Origin: Gnetum montanum
Lineage: Eukaryota; Streptophyta; Gnetopsida; Gnetales; Gnetaceae
NCBI GenBank assembly: GCA_015680685.1
Contig: MNCI01004147.1
Span: 168,478-232,477 of the forward strand
Direction: 5' to 3'
DNA length: 64,000 bases
Position numbers and translations under genes: made by a program. The notes beneath the pieces are model-generated. The model did no database searches. It was not told the origin of the DNA and saw only the letters and a program-made list of their open reading frames with translations. Positions 1-11,260 of this stretch are shown piece by piece (the first letter of the stretch is position 1; every line of letters starts with the position of its first letter).

Positions 1-57
1 GGCGAGACGCGATATCGCGTACGCGATATCGCGGCCCAGTGTAAGTCGCGTCTCATC
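1..57 (-). mobile_element. LTR tip (U3 start) of a minus-strand Ty3/Gypsy element, cut by window edge
   Basis: The segment ends CTCATCA at 57; read on the minus strand it begins TGATGAGACGCG, the U3 start typical of the LTRs in this window. It contains a perfect 26-bp palindrome at 8-33 built from GATATCGCG, the same motif found upstream of the TATA box in the other LTRs. The sequence to its right is LINE copy A, so this LTR, solo or the 5' LTR of an element lying to the left, was inserted into that LINE. The insertion duplication cannot be checked because the other end lies outside the window. Confidence 0.7.
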
Positions 58-310
58 ATAGAGTGTCTAGGAACCACTACTTGGAGTGATGATAAGGTGT
101 TTGTTTCTTAAGTGGAAAGACTCAAGTTTAAGCTTGGGTGCAACCACTTGAAAGAGGTTAGGCTTTTACTCATCCACTACCCCTCCTAGGACCTCACCTT
201 AGCAGGATGTGCATTGAGCCTCTAGGTGATGATCCTAACTAATATAAAGAGTCCAACCTGTATTAAACACTTTGAGGTATGTGATGAAGTGATTAAGTTT
301 AATCATTAAT
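58..310 (+). repeat. SINE-like (tRNA-related) segment, copy A
   Basis: It begins tagagtgtctaggaaccac and matches 23247-23510 over its whole length. Copy B keeps tRNA-promoter-like blocks (GGTAAGG and GGGTTTAAGCC); copy A is more decayed. The segment ends in a direct-repeat-rich stretch around aatcattaatcacttta. In copy B it lies between the endonuclease and RT parts of a LINE, so it is either an old SINE insertion inherited by both LINE copies or a native LINE segment that happens to resemble a tRNA. Confidence 0.4.
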
Positions 311-2717
311 CACTTTATTTTAGTAATTTGATGAATTTAAAATGTATTAAAAATAGAAAAAAAATAGTTTCTTGCAATATAATAGATAAAGTCAAGTTAT
401 ATTTTCAAGAGGAAGTCCAAAAATGCTAGAATCCTATTGTAAAACTTACGAAAATTTTAGTGGCAACAACACAACATGTTTCTAGAAAAAGCATCAATGC
501 AATCCTTGTGTTGGTTTAATTTTGAATATGTAGCAACCAAACTTAAATTAAAAACATAGAAATCTCCAAAAGTTATTAGGCATTATAAGAATTTGATTTG
601 AAACAAATAGAGAGTTTATTAAAAAGGTACAAACTACTCTTCTTCACATAATTAATAAAGAACTAAGAAATTTTTTAAAGTTACTTCATAAAAGGTAAAG
701 ATTGAGATCAAAATTTCCCTTTTATGATATTTTGCAATTTTATCAAAAATTTTTTGAAGGCAAGGGAGAGTTGGTAAGGTATTGAAAGGATAATGACAAA
801 CTCTTCATCTCCTTTGAGGACACTATGTATGACATCGAAAGACTAGCCTTAAGTAATAGAGTTAATGCAGCAAGATTGTATGGAGAGATGTTTACTTGGG
901 AAGGACCTTTCTTATGGCAAACAATTTAGAAAACTCTAAACCATACTCTCCAAATTAGTTTAGATAAAGAGGTGCATTAACAAAGCTATTTTGCTCTTTA
1001 AAAAGGGAAATAAATTTGAATTAAATATTTTATTGATTTTGAAAAGGGAAAAAATAAAAGAACTTTGATTTGCTTTGTGGATTTCTCTAAAGCACATGAT
1101 TCAATTATTTGAAGCAATGTGGAGTGATTATAAGACATAGGTATTCCTCCATCTTTATTATAAGCTATTTGAAGTGTTTATCAAGAGATATATATACAAA
1201 TCACAAATCACCACTTATATAAATTGTTTACATAATGATATTGGGGTGAAACAAGGTTGTTGTCTTTCAACTATACTTTTTGGTATTTTAATTGAACTTG
1301 AGAAGTGGATGTAGAAAATTCTAGGAAGATACTCTATTAAAATCAATGAAAACTTTGTTAATCTTTGGTTATATTTCTAATGATGTAGCTCTCCTCTCTA
1401 ATTCTAAGAAAAGTCCATAACAAATACTTATTGTTTTTGATGAACTATGCCAGTCAAGAATAAAAGTTAATGTACAAAAAACCAAAATTATAGTGTGTGG
1501 CACTAAGAATAATGATTTCATTATTGGAAAGGACCAAGTAAATATGACACTAACTTATAGATACTTTGGTCTAGATGTTTCTCACAATTACAAGTCAGAG
1601 GTATGCATCAAATAGAGGATTACAAGCACATTGAGAGCCTTATTTGATTTAAAAAGCAAATGTCAAAAGGAAGCTATCATAGCCTAGGAAATCAAAAATA
1701 GTTATTTTGTTCTATTATGCAACTAACTTTTTTTGTAGGGGTGTAGAATGTGGAATCTTAAACTTAGTAGTAAAAATAAGAAGAAAATAAAAAAAAATTT
1801 AGAAACATTTTTGGTCTAAGAACTTTATGTTAAAAGGTAGGTACAATATGACTTGCTACTTCTTCAAGCATATATGATGTCCTTAGAGATAATTTTTTTT
1901 TGTCAATTTACAGCATATGTTCATAGCCTCTCTTATAGCATAGTAGCTAAATTATTTGAAGTAAGTCTTAGTTGGTACACAATAGAAATAATAGTTTCAT
2001 GAGAGAATGATTTGGCACAAAACATAAAGATATAGATTCTACATTGTGATATAAGGAAACTCTATAAGAGTATTAGAAATAAGACACTTGTGCATATTTA
2101 TGGTAATCTAGTAGAAAAGAAATAATTCTAACTAGATAGCATTAGCGAAGCCATTAACAAAAAAGAAACATATTTCTTTGTTCCTATATCCTATTACTTA
2201 TAATATCCTCTTTTTTCTTAGTAAGGAAACTTGAGGTTGGGAGCACAATCCCTATCCATATAGCAAGGTAGATGAAACCTACTAGACAAGAGTGTTCCAT
2301 CATGAGGGTAGTCCACTCAACAATGTCAAATTAGCTTGCAAGCTTGGGCTCTCACTATATTAGAATTGAAACAGATAGATGGGTCCAAATTTTAAGAGGA
2401 GAGAACCTATCATTTATGCAATCAAATAGCAATTGAAGATGAGCATCACATTTTCTTAGAATATTATACCACCCTTATTCCTAGCCTTAGATTAGAGAGA
2501 ATTACATTGGGTATAGAACTCCTAACAAATGAATTGGTCATAGTAAGAGAAACAAAAAGCGAAATCAACTATCATAGCGATAAGAAAGTGAAAGAAAATA
2601 TAATGAAAAACATAACCAAGGAAAGAAAGGTTGATAATAGCAAAAAAATAAAATATAAGACATAAAAATCTATGAATTAGAGCATAATCTAGTATATTAA
2701 AAATAAAAGTAAAACTA
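311..2717 (+). pseudogene. LINE copy A: RT and C-terminal region, degenerate
   Basis: Translation in broken frames gives the LINE reverse transcriptase block: CFVDFSKAHDSII near 1075-1110, a GV(K)QGC-like stretch near 1245-1265, LFGI-like sequence near 1280, then a YFGLDVSHNYKSE-like segment near 1560-1600. Around 2360-2470 is the C-terminal block resembling RIETDRW...CNQ...EDEHHF, which in LINE ORF2 proteins is a zinc-knuckle-like tail. Stops and frameshifts are frequent, so no protein is made. The sequence is collinear with 23511-25476 plus 43496-43700 (copy B). The endonuclease part of copy A would lie left of the window, beyond the LTR at 1-57. The copy is broken on the right by element E0; its tail resumes at 19544. 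Confidence 0.7.
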
Positions 2718-3430
2718 AGGCATATGGTTATGGTGTTGTTGGGGCCTTAAAACTAATTGGATAATAATGTAGAAATTAATTATTTAAACTAATTAATAAT
2801 AAGAAGATAAATTTTAAGCTAGCCTAAGGGTAATGAGTGTCCATTCTCAACTTACTGTACACATCCTAAACTAATGTATCGACTATTGGGATCACCAAGT
2901 GTTATGCTGCTAGGCGAACTAAGCAGTAACGTTGTTGGGATTACCAACATAATACGTGTTTACGCTCAAAACTAGTCACACTCATTCCAAAAATTGATTA
3001 ACATGCATGGAAATGTAAATATTAACTAATTACATTGAAAATAAATTGCATTGAAAGTAAATCTATTCTAAGTTAAAGTGTTGCAATGAATATGAATCAA
3101 TCTCGATCTTATTGTCATTCATGGAATGTGTCTAAGTACAATGTCACTCAAATAAGACTCTGTACAATTGACTAAAACCCACATTGCAGACACTCACAAA
3201 ATAAAACTATAAGAGTTTAGCTACACTACTAACCAAATGGTGCCAAATATGTGGCAGGTGCTTGCATATTTATAGGTAAATACAAACATTACGTTGATGG
3301 GGATGTGTCGATGAAGCTACGTAAATGCATCTAAGATGTGTTACCCATTAATGCATCTACGTGTTTTCATCCACACATATGCATCGACAAAGATGCATCA
3401 ACGAGGCTTCTGACATATCATGTCTCATCA
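2718..3430 (-). mobile_element. E0 3' LTR, truncated at its outer end
   Basis: Matches the E0 5' LTR (17735 onward): the block TGTTGTTGGGGCC near 2735, 'gggatcaccaagtgttatgc' near 2889, and the U3 micro-repeats GCATCGA(C/T)..GGGG near 3295-3415. It ends TCTCATCA at 3430. The roughly 170 bp that should form the terminal R/U5 end (the GTACCC...CCCAACCAT block) are absent to the left of 2718, so the LTR was truncated by a deletion or later rearrangement. Confidence 0.75.
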
Positions 3431-4752
3431 TACCTTCATGATTAACTAAAAACTCATGCTCAAGTTATGTATAAATGGACGAAGTTTCATTACAAAAATT
3501 GTGGGGTGATCAGGACTAGATTAGGTACCATTACAAAATTAGAGTGCCACATTACAAAAATTTTATTCAAGTGAATGTATTACAAAATGACAAAATGACT
3601 TGATAGAAATCAAAGTTTGCAAAATCCATTGAAAATGAATCTTCAAAAATCTACTGAAGATTAATCTTCTTGTTGTCACTAGCAGTGGTAGACTTTCCAA
3701 CCTTGATTGTTATGTTGATGATTCTCTTCTATGGAGAACATTTTTGAGGGATGGATTGAAATTTCTCCTCATCATCCCATGGGTTTAGCAAACATGTGAT
3801 GTTTGAACATTTTAGCCTTGTATGTGCTATTGTTTGTCCATGGGCATATCCTCTATTGGTCTCCTCTTGGCTTTGTTTCCTTTGCTTTTTACAAGACCTT
3901 CAACCTCAAGGATTCTATTTGGCATCATCTGAAATCACCAAAGGATCAACATTAGTTTTGATAATATTTCATTAATGATTAACCCTGTCTGAATCCTTAG
4001 TTAGCTCAAAATTCAAAAAAAAAATTAGCATGTAAGCTCAAGATGATTTCATAATAATGTTTTCCAAGGTTCTAATGTAACTAAAATCATCAAGTTGTTC
4101 AAGTTATTTTGATTATTTTTACTATTAGTTATCATAATTTTTAAAAATGAGGTGTTAGAAAAATTTTAAAAAGTACATCCTTAACCCTCCTCCCCTACCA
4201 ATTATAAATGAGCTTAACTCTGGAAGCACACATGTTTTCAAATAATTAAAACCAAAGGTCTGGTTTAGAAGATGACCAAGAAATTTTGAATTTAGAGGAA
4301 CTTTTGATATAAAAGCATTAAAGAAAACTTGAAATTGAAGCAAAGTTGATTGCAAAATCATTTATAAATTTAGAGAAGTAATCAATTATGTTCTTGAAGA
4401 TGTGAGGTTTGGTTCAGAGCCATGATCAAGAAAAGTTATGCAAGTGGGTCCTCTCCAAAGTAGGCTCTTGCCATAATGCCCTTGCATAATCACTTCTATA
4501 GATGTTTGTGGGGACCTTAGAATTTAAATGTAAATCATGCCTTTATTTCAAATAACACACAACTATCTTGGTTAGGATCCTACACTATACTATACAAAAT
4601 CATTAGGCCCATAATTACATGTTCCATTTATCATCTTTAATAATTTAACTTTTTGCTTGATAGCACATTTAACAGTGATGATAATTGCATTTTGATCATT
4701 TGGAGACATATCTTTAACTAGACTATAAGATGTTTTCTTTTTAAGGGTCTAG
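3431..4752 (-). mobile_element. E0 3' internal region, non-coding
   Basis: Starts at the LTR with a weak polypurine tract (TACCTTCATGA on the plus strand). It then runs through sequence that is the reverse complement of E4 41400-42450, including the CTAGCAGTGGTAGACTT-like block near 3680. It contains the shared hairpin block at 4435-4491 and a G/A-rich block near 4180-4200. I see no convincing open frame; small frames here are not conserved between elements. Confidence 0.65.
4435..4491. other. Conserved 57-bp hairpin block, E0 copy
   Basis: Outer arms GTTATGCAAG and CTTGCATAAT are inverted repeats that flank TGGGTCCT...CCATAATGCCC. The block lies at the corresponding place in the 3' internal region of E0, E1, E3, E4 and E5. 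Read on the element strand it also encodes a short conserved peptide stretch (LLW.GPTCIT), so structural RNA and a micro-ORF are competing explanations. Confidence 0.55.
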
Positions 4753-4757
4753 ACATG
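4753..4757. repeat. Target-site duplication of E1, left (ACATG)
   Basis: ACATG immediately precedes the E1 LTR terminus TGATGAGTGG and is repeated exactly at 14861-14865 after the other LTR. Removing E1 plus one copy joins E0 sequence cleanly. Confidence 0.9.
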
Positions 4758-5664
4758 TGATGAGTGGTGAGGTACCCCTACGCCCAACCATACAAATCAC
4801 ACGCATTCATGTGCGATCTGATCAAATTTTGCAGACTTTAATTACCAATTACGCTAGAGCTAACCAGTGCGTGCATGTTGTTTGTTCATTGTCTTCCTAG
4901 TCCCACTTGTGAAATGCAATTGTATGGTTAAGTGTGATTGAGGTGTAAGATTTTTATTATTTTGTGTTTTTATCAATTTACTCATCTAGAACAAGAATGA
5001 AAGTAAGAGCAATTAAGTGTTAAGGAAACTATGGTCTATCCTAGCCTAACACAAATAACCATTGCCACTTCCTAGACACATCTTGAAGTTTGTGTAAACA
5101 CTACTAGGTTGTCAAATGCTAACTGTTTCTGAGCTACCAAGTGTCACACATATGTTTGAAGGGGCCATGCTTGTGTATTTTTAATCAGTTGCTTAATGAA
5201 TCAAAATTAATTATCGAATGAATAACATTAATGTAAATTGAATGAAATTACAATATATAAATGCATAAGAAAGAAAGTCTCAAGTGGTGCAAGGTGAATC
5301 AAAGAGCTTGTCTTTATGCCAACACAATCAAAGAGCTTGTCTTTATGCCAACACAATCAAAGAGCTTGTCTTTATGCCAACACAATGATGAAAGTCTTAA
5401 TGCTTGAATAAAGATCTGATCACACTTAGACATCCTGCTACAGGCACTTGGAAAATATTCTAACTCTTAAATGGACAGACTGTAAGAGTTTCACTACTTG
5501 ACTACCAAAAACTACTCTCAATCGTGTGCCTAGGGGATGTATTTATAGACCCAAGAGTAACCCTGCGATATCGAATGTACAATATTACATCTTGGGCCAC
5601 GATATTGCGTACCCAAGATCACGACCACTTCGATATCGAAGTGTATAAAAAACATGATTTATCA
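4758..5664 (-). mobile_element. E1 3' LTR (907 bp)
   Basis: Bounded by TGATGAGTGG at 4758 and GATTTATCA at 5664 (TGATAAATC...CTCATCA on the element strand). The U3 has several GATATC-type motifs (5570-5640) just upstream, in element sense, of a TATA box (TCTATAAATA, minus strand, near 5540-5550). Pairs with 14010-14860. It is about 56 bp longer than its partner, explained by a local triplication at 5299-5385. Confidence 0.9.
5299..5385. repeat. 29-bp tandem repeat, three copies, in E1 3' LTR
   Basis: Three consecutive identical 29-bp units start at 5299, 5328 and 5357 (each beginning TCAAAGAGCTTGTC). The partner LTR has a single copy near 14530. The array lies downstream of the TATA box in element sense, in R/U5. 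Confidence 0.95.
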
Positions 5665-7690
5665 TACCTCCATGATTGAATAAAAACTTATCCTCAAGTA
5701 TAGAATAAGAGGAACAAGTCCTTTACAAAATATATTAGGGGGTGTGTACTATTTGATTGACATGCAAAGTGACACAGAGAAAACAGACAAATACAGAAGT
5801 TCTTGAGCATACAACATTATAATTGTGTAAAAAATTGGATGTTCATGACAATAGGAAAGAACACCCTTAGATCCAATGGACATCCAACCCCTCTTGACAA
5901 TAGAAGAATAAGGGAGAGGCAAAAAAGATCCAGCAGTCGTGAACAATCTCCTGTGAGTGATAATGTTGCATCCTCCTTGGTGAAGACAGTCCTGCTTCCA
6001 ATCCATGCTCCCCACTGCAATTACAAAAAAATCAAGGATTAGTATATAAAGTGTAATAGATAATAGTTGAATACCTTGTCTCGTCAGCGATTTTATCTAG
6101 CTGAGTTGTGATTATGATAGATTGGTTGCTTAATAGTGTTAGTGGGAAGATTGACAAATGGGTTAAGTAAGAGAAGTAGTCCATACATTCAAAAAAAAAA
6201 AAAAACTTAACACAAGGAATACTAAAAAGAGGGTATAAAAATTCACAATAACAAAAGGAATAAATTCACTAAAAATAGTTGTGAATATGCATACAATTGG
6301 ATGGCATGGATGGGGTAAATAAAAATAATTTGATTGCAACAATGTCTAAGGGTAAGGAACATAACCTAACCAAACCAAAAGATATGCATGTGGGTCCTTC
6401 CCAAAATAGACATAGGCATTTTATGCCCTTGCATAAATTCAAACCAAGGAGTCCATGGGCACCATAGATGATTAATGGCTATGGAAAGTTAAGTACAAAA
6501 ACCCAAAAGTAATTGACTGAGAAACCCAACACATCAAACAAGAACATTAAATCAAAAACATGAAACTAGCAATGAGGTGAGGCATGAAAAGCATAGATGG
6601 ATGAAAGAGAGAATGGAATGGATTTCCTAATTATGGTCACATGAAGTACCTTGTGAAGTTTGTAATTAAATGACTTGGTAGGATCCACCCTTGGTCCAGA
6701 CCAAAACCAACCACTTTCAGTGACTTCGCATCGACATTCTAAGACTAGTCCATTCCTTGAGATACAAGAATGCTTCCACAAAACAACCACCATTCCAAAT
6801 TGGAGAGAAAGTAGGAAGTGAGAAAGGGCCTTAGTTAGAGACAAGACAAGTCCCATAACTAGTGATTGTAGCCCTTGTACTTAGTCTAAGGTGTATGGTT
6901 TGAATTCCCATGTTCTTTTTTTTTGAATGGGAACCACATCATGCAAAGACCCATGCATTTTCACATTTATTTTGTCCAAGGGGTGTGCTTTGAATACTCA
7001 TTTTTTTATGAGGACCACACCATGCAAGAACTTATTTGACTTCTTGTTGTGGAATAACACAAAACAATGAGAAGCTTACAATAACACTCTCGCACATAGG
7101 AAAATAGAAAAGCATGAAGAATACCACATTCCCTTGAAGCCACATCCTATCCAAACCTTTGATTCCTTCCCAATTCTGGAAACTACACAAGTCACCAATT
7201 TATTAAGGTTGCATTAATGGAAAAGGAACTGCATGTTTCCAAAAAAAAGAAAAACATAGAGTATGTGGATGGGTGGATGATGTGGACTCATTACCTGTTA
7301 CATGAAAAGAAACCATGTCCCAGTTGTCAGTAATGACATTCAAAGTTAGAAACTAGACATCAACAATCAAAATACAAATGAAACATACCATCATTGAGTA
7401 GCACATTACCATTGTACCTAACACCTTATTAATAGAAAGAGTAGAGAAACACATCAAACACAAGAACACATAAAAGAAAGTAAAAGAGTAGGCAATAAAT
7501 ACTGAATATATTAATTATGGTGTAAAACAAAAGTTTAGGAAAGATCAATAACCTGAAAAACAAAAAGATGTAAAACAAAAATGTAAAATAAAGAATATGA
7601 AAACCAAAAATGTGTAAAAGAAAAAAGTCAAAATATTGAGGAGCCACATAAAGTGTTAGTATGGGTGGCAACCTCCCCCATGACTAAATT
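5665..7690 (-). mobile_element. E1 3' internal region between pol and 3' LTR, non-coding
   Basis: About 2 kb with no ORF2 and no recognisable protein. Contents in element sense: a T-rich tract (7430-7670) just after integrase, blocks shared with E3, E4 and E5 (TGGGAACCACA..ATGCAAAGAC near 6930-6950; CCATTCCTTGAGATACAAG near 6750), the hairpin block at 6382-6437, and a polypurine tract CATGGAGGTA at the LTR border (5665-5674). The hydrophobic small frame in the T-rich tract is attributed to base composition. Confidence 0.6.
6382..6437. other. Conserved hairpin block, E1 copy
   Basis: ATATGCATG...CTTGCATAAAT arms flank TGGGTCCTTCCC, matching the block at 4435, 30243, 41433 and 57685. This copy has the most decayed arms of the five. 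Confidence 0.45.
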
Positions 7691-7703
7691 GGAAGGAGGA
7701 GAT

Positions 7704-8640
7704 CTAAAAGATTGAGCATGGTTGTCCATCTATTGAGGTGTTTGTTGAGTTGGTTGGCTTGGGCTTATGGAAAGGTTTCACTTGTTGGATGTTGACTAAT
7801 TGTTTCTTGTCTAGGTTGTTAGGTTTATAGATAATCATGGCCCTAGATGGAAAAGTCTCATCAATAATGTAAGGTCCTTTCCACAATGTTTAAAATTTGG
7901 TTCGTTGGGGTACATGTGCAGGATTCCAATAGAAAACCTTATCTCCTAGTTAAAACTTAACTTTTCTTATTTTGAGGTCATGGCATTTCTTGTTGAATGC
8001 CTTATGCGTTTCGTTGGATGACAAGGCCATTAACCAATTTTCATCTAGCAAGTTGAGGTTCATCAATCATTTTTTCTATGCTAAACTAAGATTTATGTGA
8101 AGGTCATAGGTTGTAAAGACTGTACGGAGCTTAGACTGGATGGGTAGTGTTGGTAGTTTTTTGTACATAAGCTTGTAGGGAGAATAACCTATGGGAAGCT
8201 TCCATGTAGAGCGATAGGCCCAAAGGGCATCGTTTAGTTTAATGCTCCAGTCCCTTTGGTATTTGCTAATGGTGTGCATTAGAATTTTTGTAATCTCCCT
8301 ATTAGTGACCTCAGCTTGACCATTGGCTTAGGAATGATATGGTGTTGTGAGTTTGTGCTCAACCCCCAAGCACTACATAAGTTTTCAGAAAGTGGCACCT
8401 ATAAAATGAGTTTCATTATTAGAAATTAACGCACAAGATACACCAAACCTATTTATGATATTTTGTTGTACAAACCAAGTAGTAGTAGTGAATGTACAAT
8501 CAGTGATGACTGTTGCTTCTGCCCACTTAGTGCAATAGTCAACTACGATTATTATATATGCCTTTCCATTTGATAAAGTTAATGCTCCAAATATCAAATG
8601 GCTCAAGAGGCTGAATCCATTGCTATGGCCCCTCCATTTG
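7704..8640 (-). pseudogene. E1 integrase domain, degenerate
   Basis: Minus-strand frames give the plant Gypsy integrase core: AYIIIVVDYCTKWAEA (8520-8560), FVQQNIINRFG (8440-8475), then ISNNETHFIGATF (8385-8425), and the later part [31 protein letters not shown] (written in two parts: [17 protein letters not shown] and [14 protein letters not shown]; 8150-8250). The C-terminal part has WKGPYIIDETFPS near 7840-7886. The family normally has Asp where this copy reads ISN, so the second catalytic acidic residue is lost. Frameshifts and stops separate the pieces. In an active element this enzyme would join element DNA ends to chromosomal DNA. Confidence 0.85.
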
Positions 8641-9640
8641 AGCTATCATTCCACGATCCCTCTGACAACGATCACAAGCATAGATGAATTGGTGTGCATC
8701 CCTAAAGATTATTAGCCAATAATATCCTATATGAGGATTTTTATGGTCGTGCATCTCCTAGCATAATGGCCTCCATAAGGGCCTTCGTGAGCATCCTAGA
8801 GAATGTGTAGTTGATTTGTGTTAAGGACACACCAGCATACCAGGCCATCAAGATAGACTTTGTAAAGGTTCCCCTTAATTTCCATGAAGTGCTTGACTTG
8901 GTGAAAAAATTGTTGTTTCTTTCTAATGTCTAGTCCTTGCAGCAATTTTTGCTTAAGAAGATAAGTGAGTATGGGGTCATACCATTTTTATTCATTCAAC
9001 ATTTGTGCATTAATAGCCCCTGTAAGGAGAGTTTTGTCAAGAAGTTGATCAGATAATTGGATTTCTTTCTCCTTGTCATCCCATCTTAGCTACGATAAGT
9101 GATTAGTGACCACATTCTCCACACCTTTTCGATCTACCATCGTGAGATCGAACTCTTGCAAAATCATGAGTCATTGTATGACATGGGGGCTCACCATTAG
9201 TTTATTCATTAGAAATTGGATGGCGCTATGGTCTATGTGCACGAACACTTTATAGCCAAGCAATTAGTGCCTAAACTTCTCTAAGGTGAATACCACTATC
9301 ATCAACTCCTTTTCTATGGTGGTGTAGTTTAGCTATGCACTTACAATGCTTTGGCTTGTGCAGTGAATGTAATATGGATGTTTTTGATCACCTATCTACG
9401 TAAGCACTACCCCCAAAGCATAATTTGATGCATCATTCATCACATGAAACAACTTGAATCAATCAGATGCTTGTAGAATGGGGGTTTCAACAAGATTTTG
9501 CTTCAGTTGCTAAAATGTTGTTTCACATGTAGGAGTCCAAACAAATGATGCATCCTTCTTTGTCAATTTCACCAATGGCTTGGCAATTTTGGAAAAATTC
9601 TCGATGAAGCACTTATAGTAGCTAGTATGACCAAGGAATA
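8641..9640 (-). pseudogene. E1 RNase H and integrase zinc-finger region, badly degraded
   Basis: Between the RT connection segment (VWLFLGHTSYYKCFIENFSKIAKPL, given here as FLGHTSYYKCFIENF, near 9590-9640) and the integrase core there are short matches to Gypsy RNase H in shifting frames. The order RT, RNase H, integrase is that of Ty3/Gypsy. A CDRCQRG-like stretch around 8655-8680 fits the second half of the integrase HHCC zinc finger. No continuous frame remains. Confidence 0.6.
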
Positions 9641-10420
9641 ACCACACTTCTTTAACTATTTTCGGTTCATGGGTTATTCCATGGATGACCCTTATTTTTT
9701 TAGGGTTCACCTCGATTCCTACTTTTGAGATACGGTGCCCCAAGACTATGCCTTCGTGGACCATAAGATGGCTCTTTTGCCAATTGAGCTGGAGGTTTTT
9801 TTTGACACATCTCTTTAACACCTAGTTAAGAAAATCCATGGCTTGCTTGAATATAGCTCCATAGGTAAAAAATTCATCCATAAAGACTTCTATCCCACTA
9901 TCAATTTATTGTTGAAAAATGCTAAGGACCAATCGTTGAAATGTGGTTGCGGCATTACATAGACCAAATGGCATCCAATGGTAGGCAAAAGTCCCCTAAG
10001 GACTTGTGAAAGTTATCTTTGCCTGGTCTTCTGGTGCAATCTGGATTTGATTATAATTACTATAACCATCCAAAAAGCTATAATAGCTATGCCCATAAAT
10101 GGTGTCCAGTAGTTGGTCAACAAAGGCAATGGAAAATGATTTTTGAAAGTTGCCATGTTGAGCAGTCGAAAGTCGATGTACACTCGCCATTTACCTTCTT
10201 TCTTGGGCATGATCATGAGTGGACTGACCCACTCACTATCTGTAGTAGGGTAGATGAATCCAGCCTTGAGGAGTTGTTTAATCTCCTATTTTACAATTTG
10301 CTTTAACTTGGGATTCAAACGTCACTACGGTTGCCATTTTGGCTTAACGACAGGGTCAGTGTATATTCGATGTTGGCATATTTTTGGATCTATACTAGTA
10401 AGCTCAGAATATGACTAGGC
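9510..10420 (-). pseudogene. E1 reverse transcriptase, degenerate
   Basis: Shows KKEGKWRVYIDFRLLN (10150-10205), FKNHFPLP, then DTIYGHSYYSFLDGYSNYNQ and IQIAPEDQAKITFTSP (9996-10110), typical of Athila/Tat-type RTs. The catalytic box reads VFMDEFFTYG near 9860-9890, where the family has FMDD, so the second catalytic aspartate is replaced by glutamate. Downstream are LNWQKSHLMVHEGIVLGH and VNPKKIRVI, the thumb/connection. Frameshifts break the domain near 10,000 and 9,830. Its natural role would be to copy element RNA into DNA using the tRNA primer. Confidence 0.9.
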
Positions 10421-10849
10421 AAAGGTTGCTAACTATTTTTCCACAACCTTCATCAACATCTTCTTTTGTTCTATAGCAAGCTTGGCATTAATAATGATCG
10501 GCCTTTCATTTTTCAAGAAAACATACTCCATTTTAGCTAGTGGTATCTTCAATTTAAGGGGCTCTTATTTAAAATTGTCAGGGATCTCCAACTCTTCCCA
10601 ATTGACATCATCATTTGCTGCTTCAGAGAGCTGGTGATGAACTTGCTTGAGTTCATCCATACTTGCAACATATTCATACATTAGGCCCTTAGTAGGTTCC
10701 ATGCATAATGTACTACTACTAGAATCAGCTGTCAGCCACTAGGTGCCTTCTTGTTTTGTGGCTGCTGCATACAGACATGTTTGGATTTTAGCTTTTGGTG
10801 CACACTGCTTACATGCAGAGATAGATGTTCACTTCATTGACCATAGCTT

Positions 10850-11260
10850 CTACACACAATGACACTCTGAATCTCTATACGCGATACATGGAACCCTCTT
10901 CTTCTCGATCTTTCCAAATTCATTTTCCTTAAATATCTTTAAGAAAAGATCTCTAATGCCCATTATGGCATCAACGGTGCTTAACCAAATCCTTGCCATA
11001 ATAATTGGGAAGTCCCCCTTACAGTTCTCCACCTTGATTACTAGGAAGTTAGTGGGATATGACCACCCACAAAAGGTGATTACGATGTCTTCTACTAATC
11101 CCAATGGAACAGTGATGGACTAGTCTGCTAGTTCTAGCTAGATGTTGCTCTTCTTTAATGGAGGAAGGTTCCAATCGTGTACATCTCATGCTAGATCAGA
11201 TTAACATCGGAACCAAAGTCAAGAAGAGCTTTACAAGGCTCATTCCTAGTAATTTGCAAA
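10850..11260 (-). pseudogene. E1 aspartic protease (retropepsin), degenerate
   Basis: The active-site region reads ALLDFGSDVNLI (about 11199-11235) where retropepsins have D-S/T-G, so the flap-side serine/threonine is Phe. The C-terminal half is well preserved as LVEDIVITFCGWSYPTNFLV followed by GDFPIIMARIWLSTVDA (10950-11100), matching the ILGRPWL...ADA block of plant Gypsy proteases. It links gag (upstream) to RT (downstream). About 400 bases after it (10430-10850) is a poorly preserved linker to RT. Confidence 0.8.

Noticed and set aside
5299-5385. Three regularly spaced identical repeats as a CRISPR-like array
   Set aside because: The units are directly adjacent with no spacers, inside a plant LTR; a tandem duplication explains them.
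5749-6042. Overlapping frames of 67-88 residues on both strands in the E1 3' region
   Set aside because: No similarity to the corresponding region of other elements and no domain; chance frames.
7429-7671. 80-residue hydrophobic frame (and the 81-residue one at 31222-31467) as small membrane or env-like proteins
   Set aside because: Both lie in T-rich tracts that give Phe/Leu/Ile-rich translations in any frame; start, length and residues are not conserved between the two elements.
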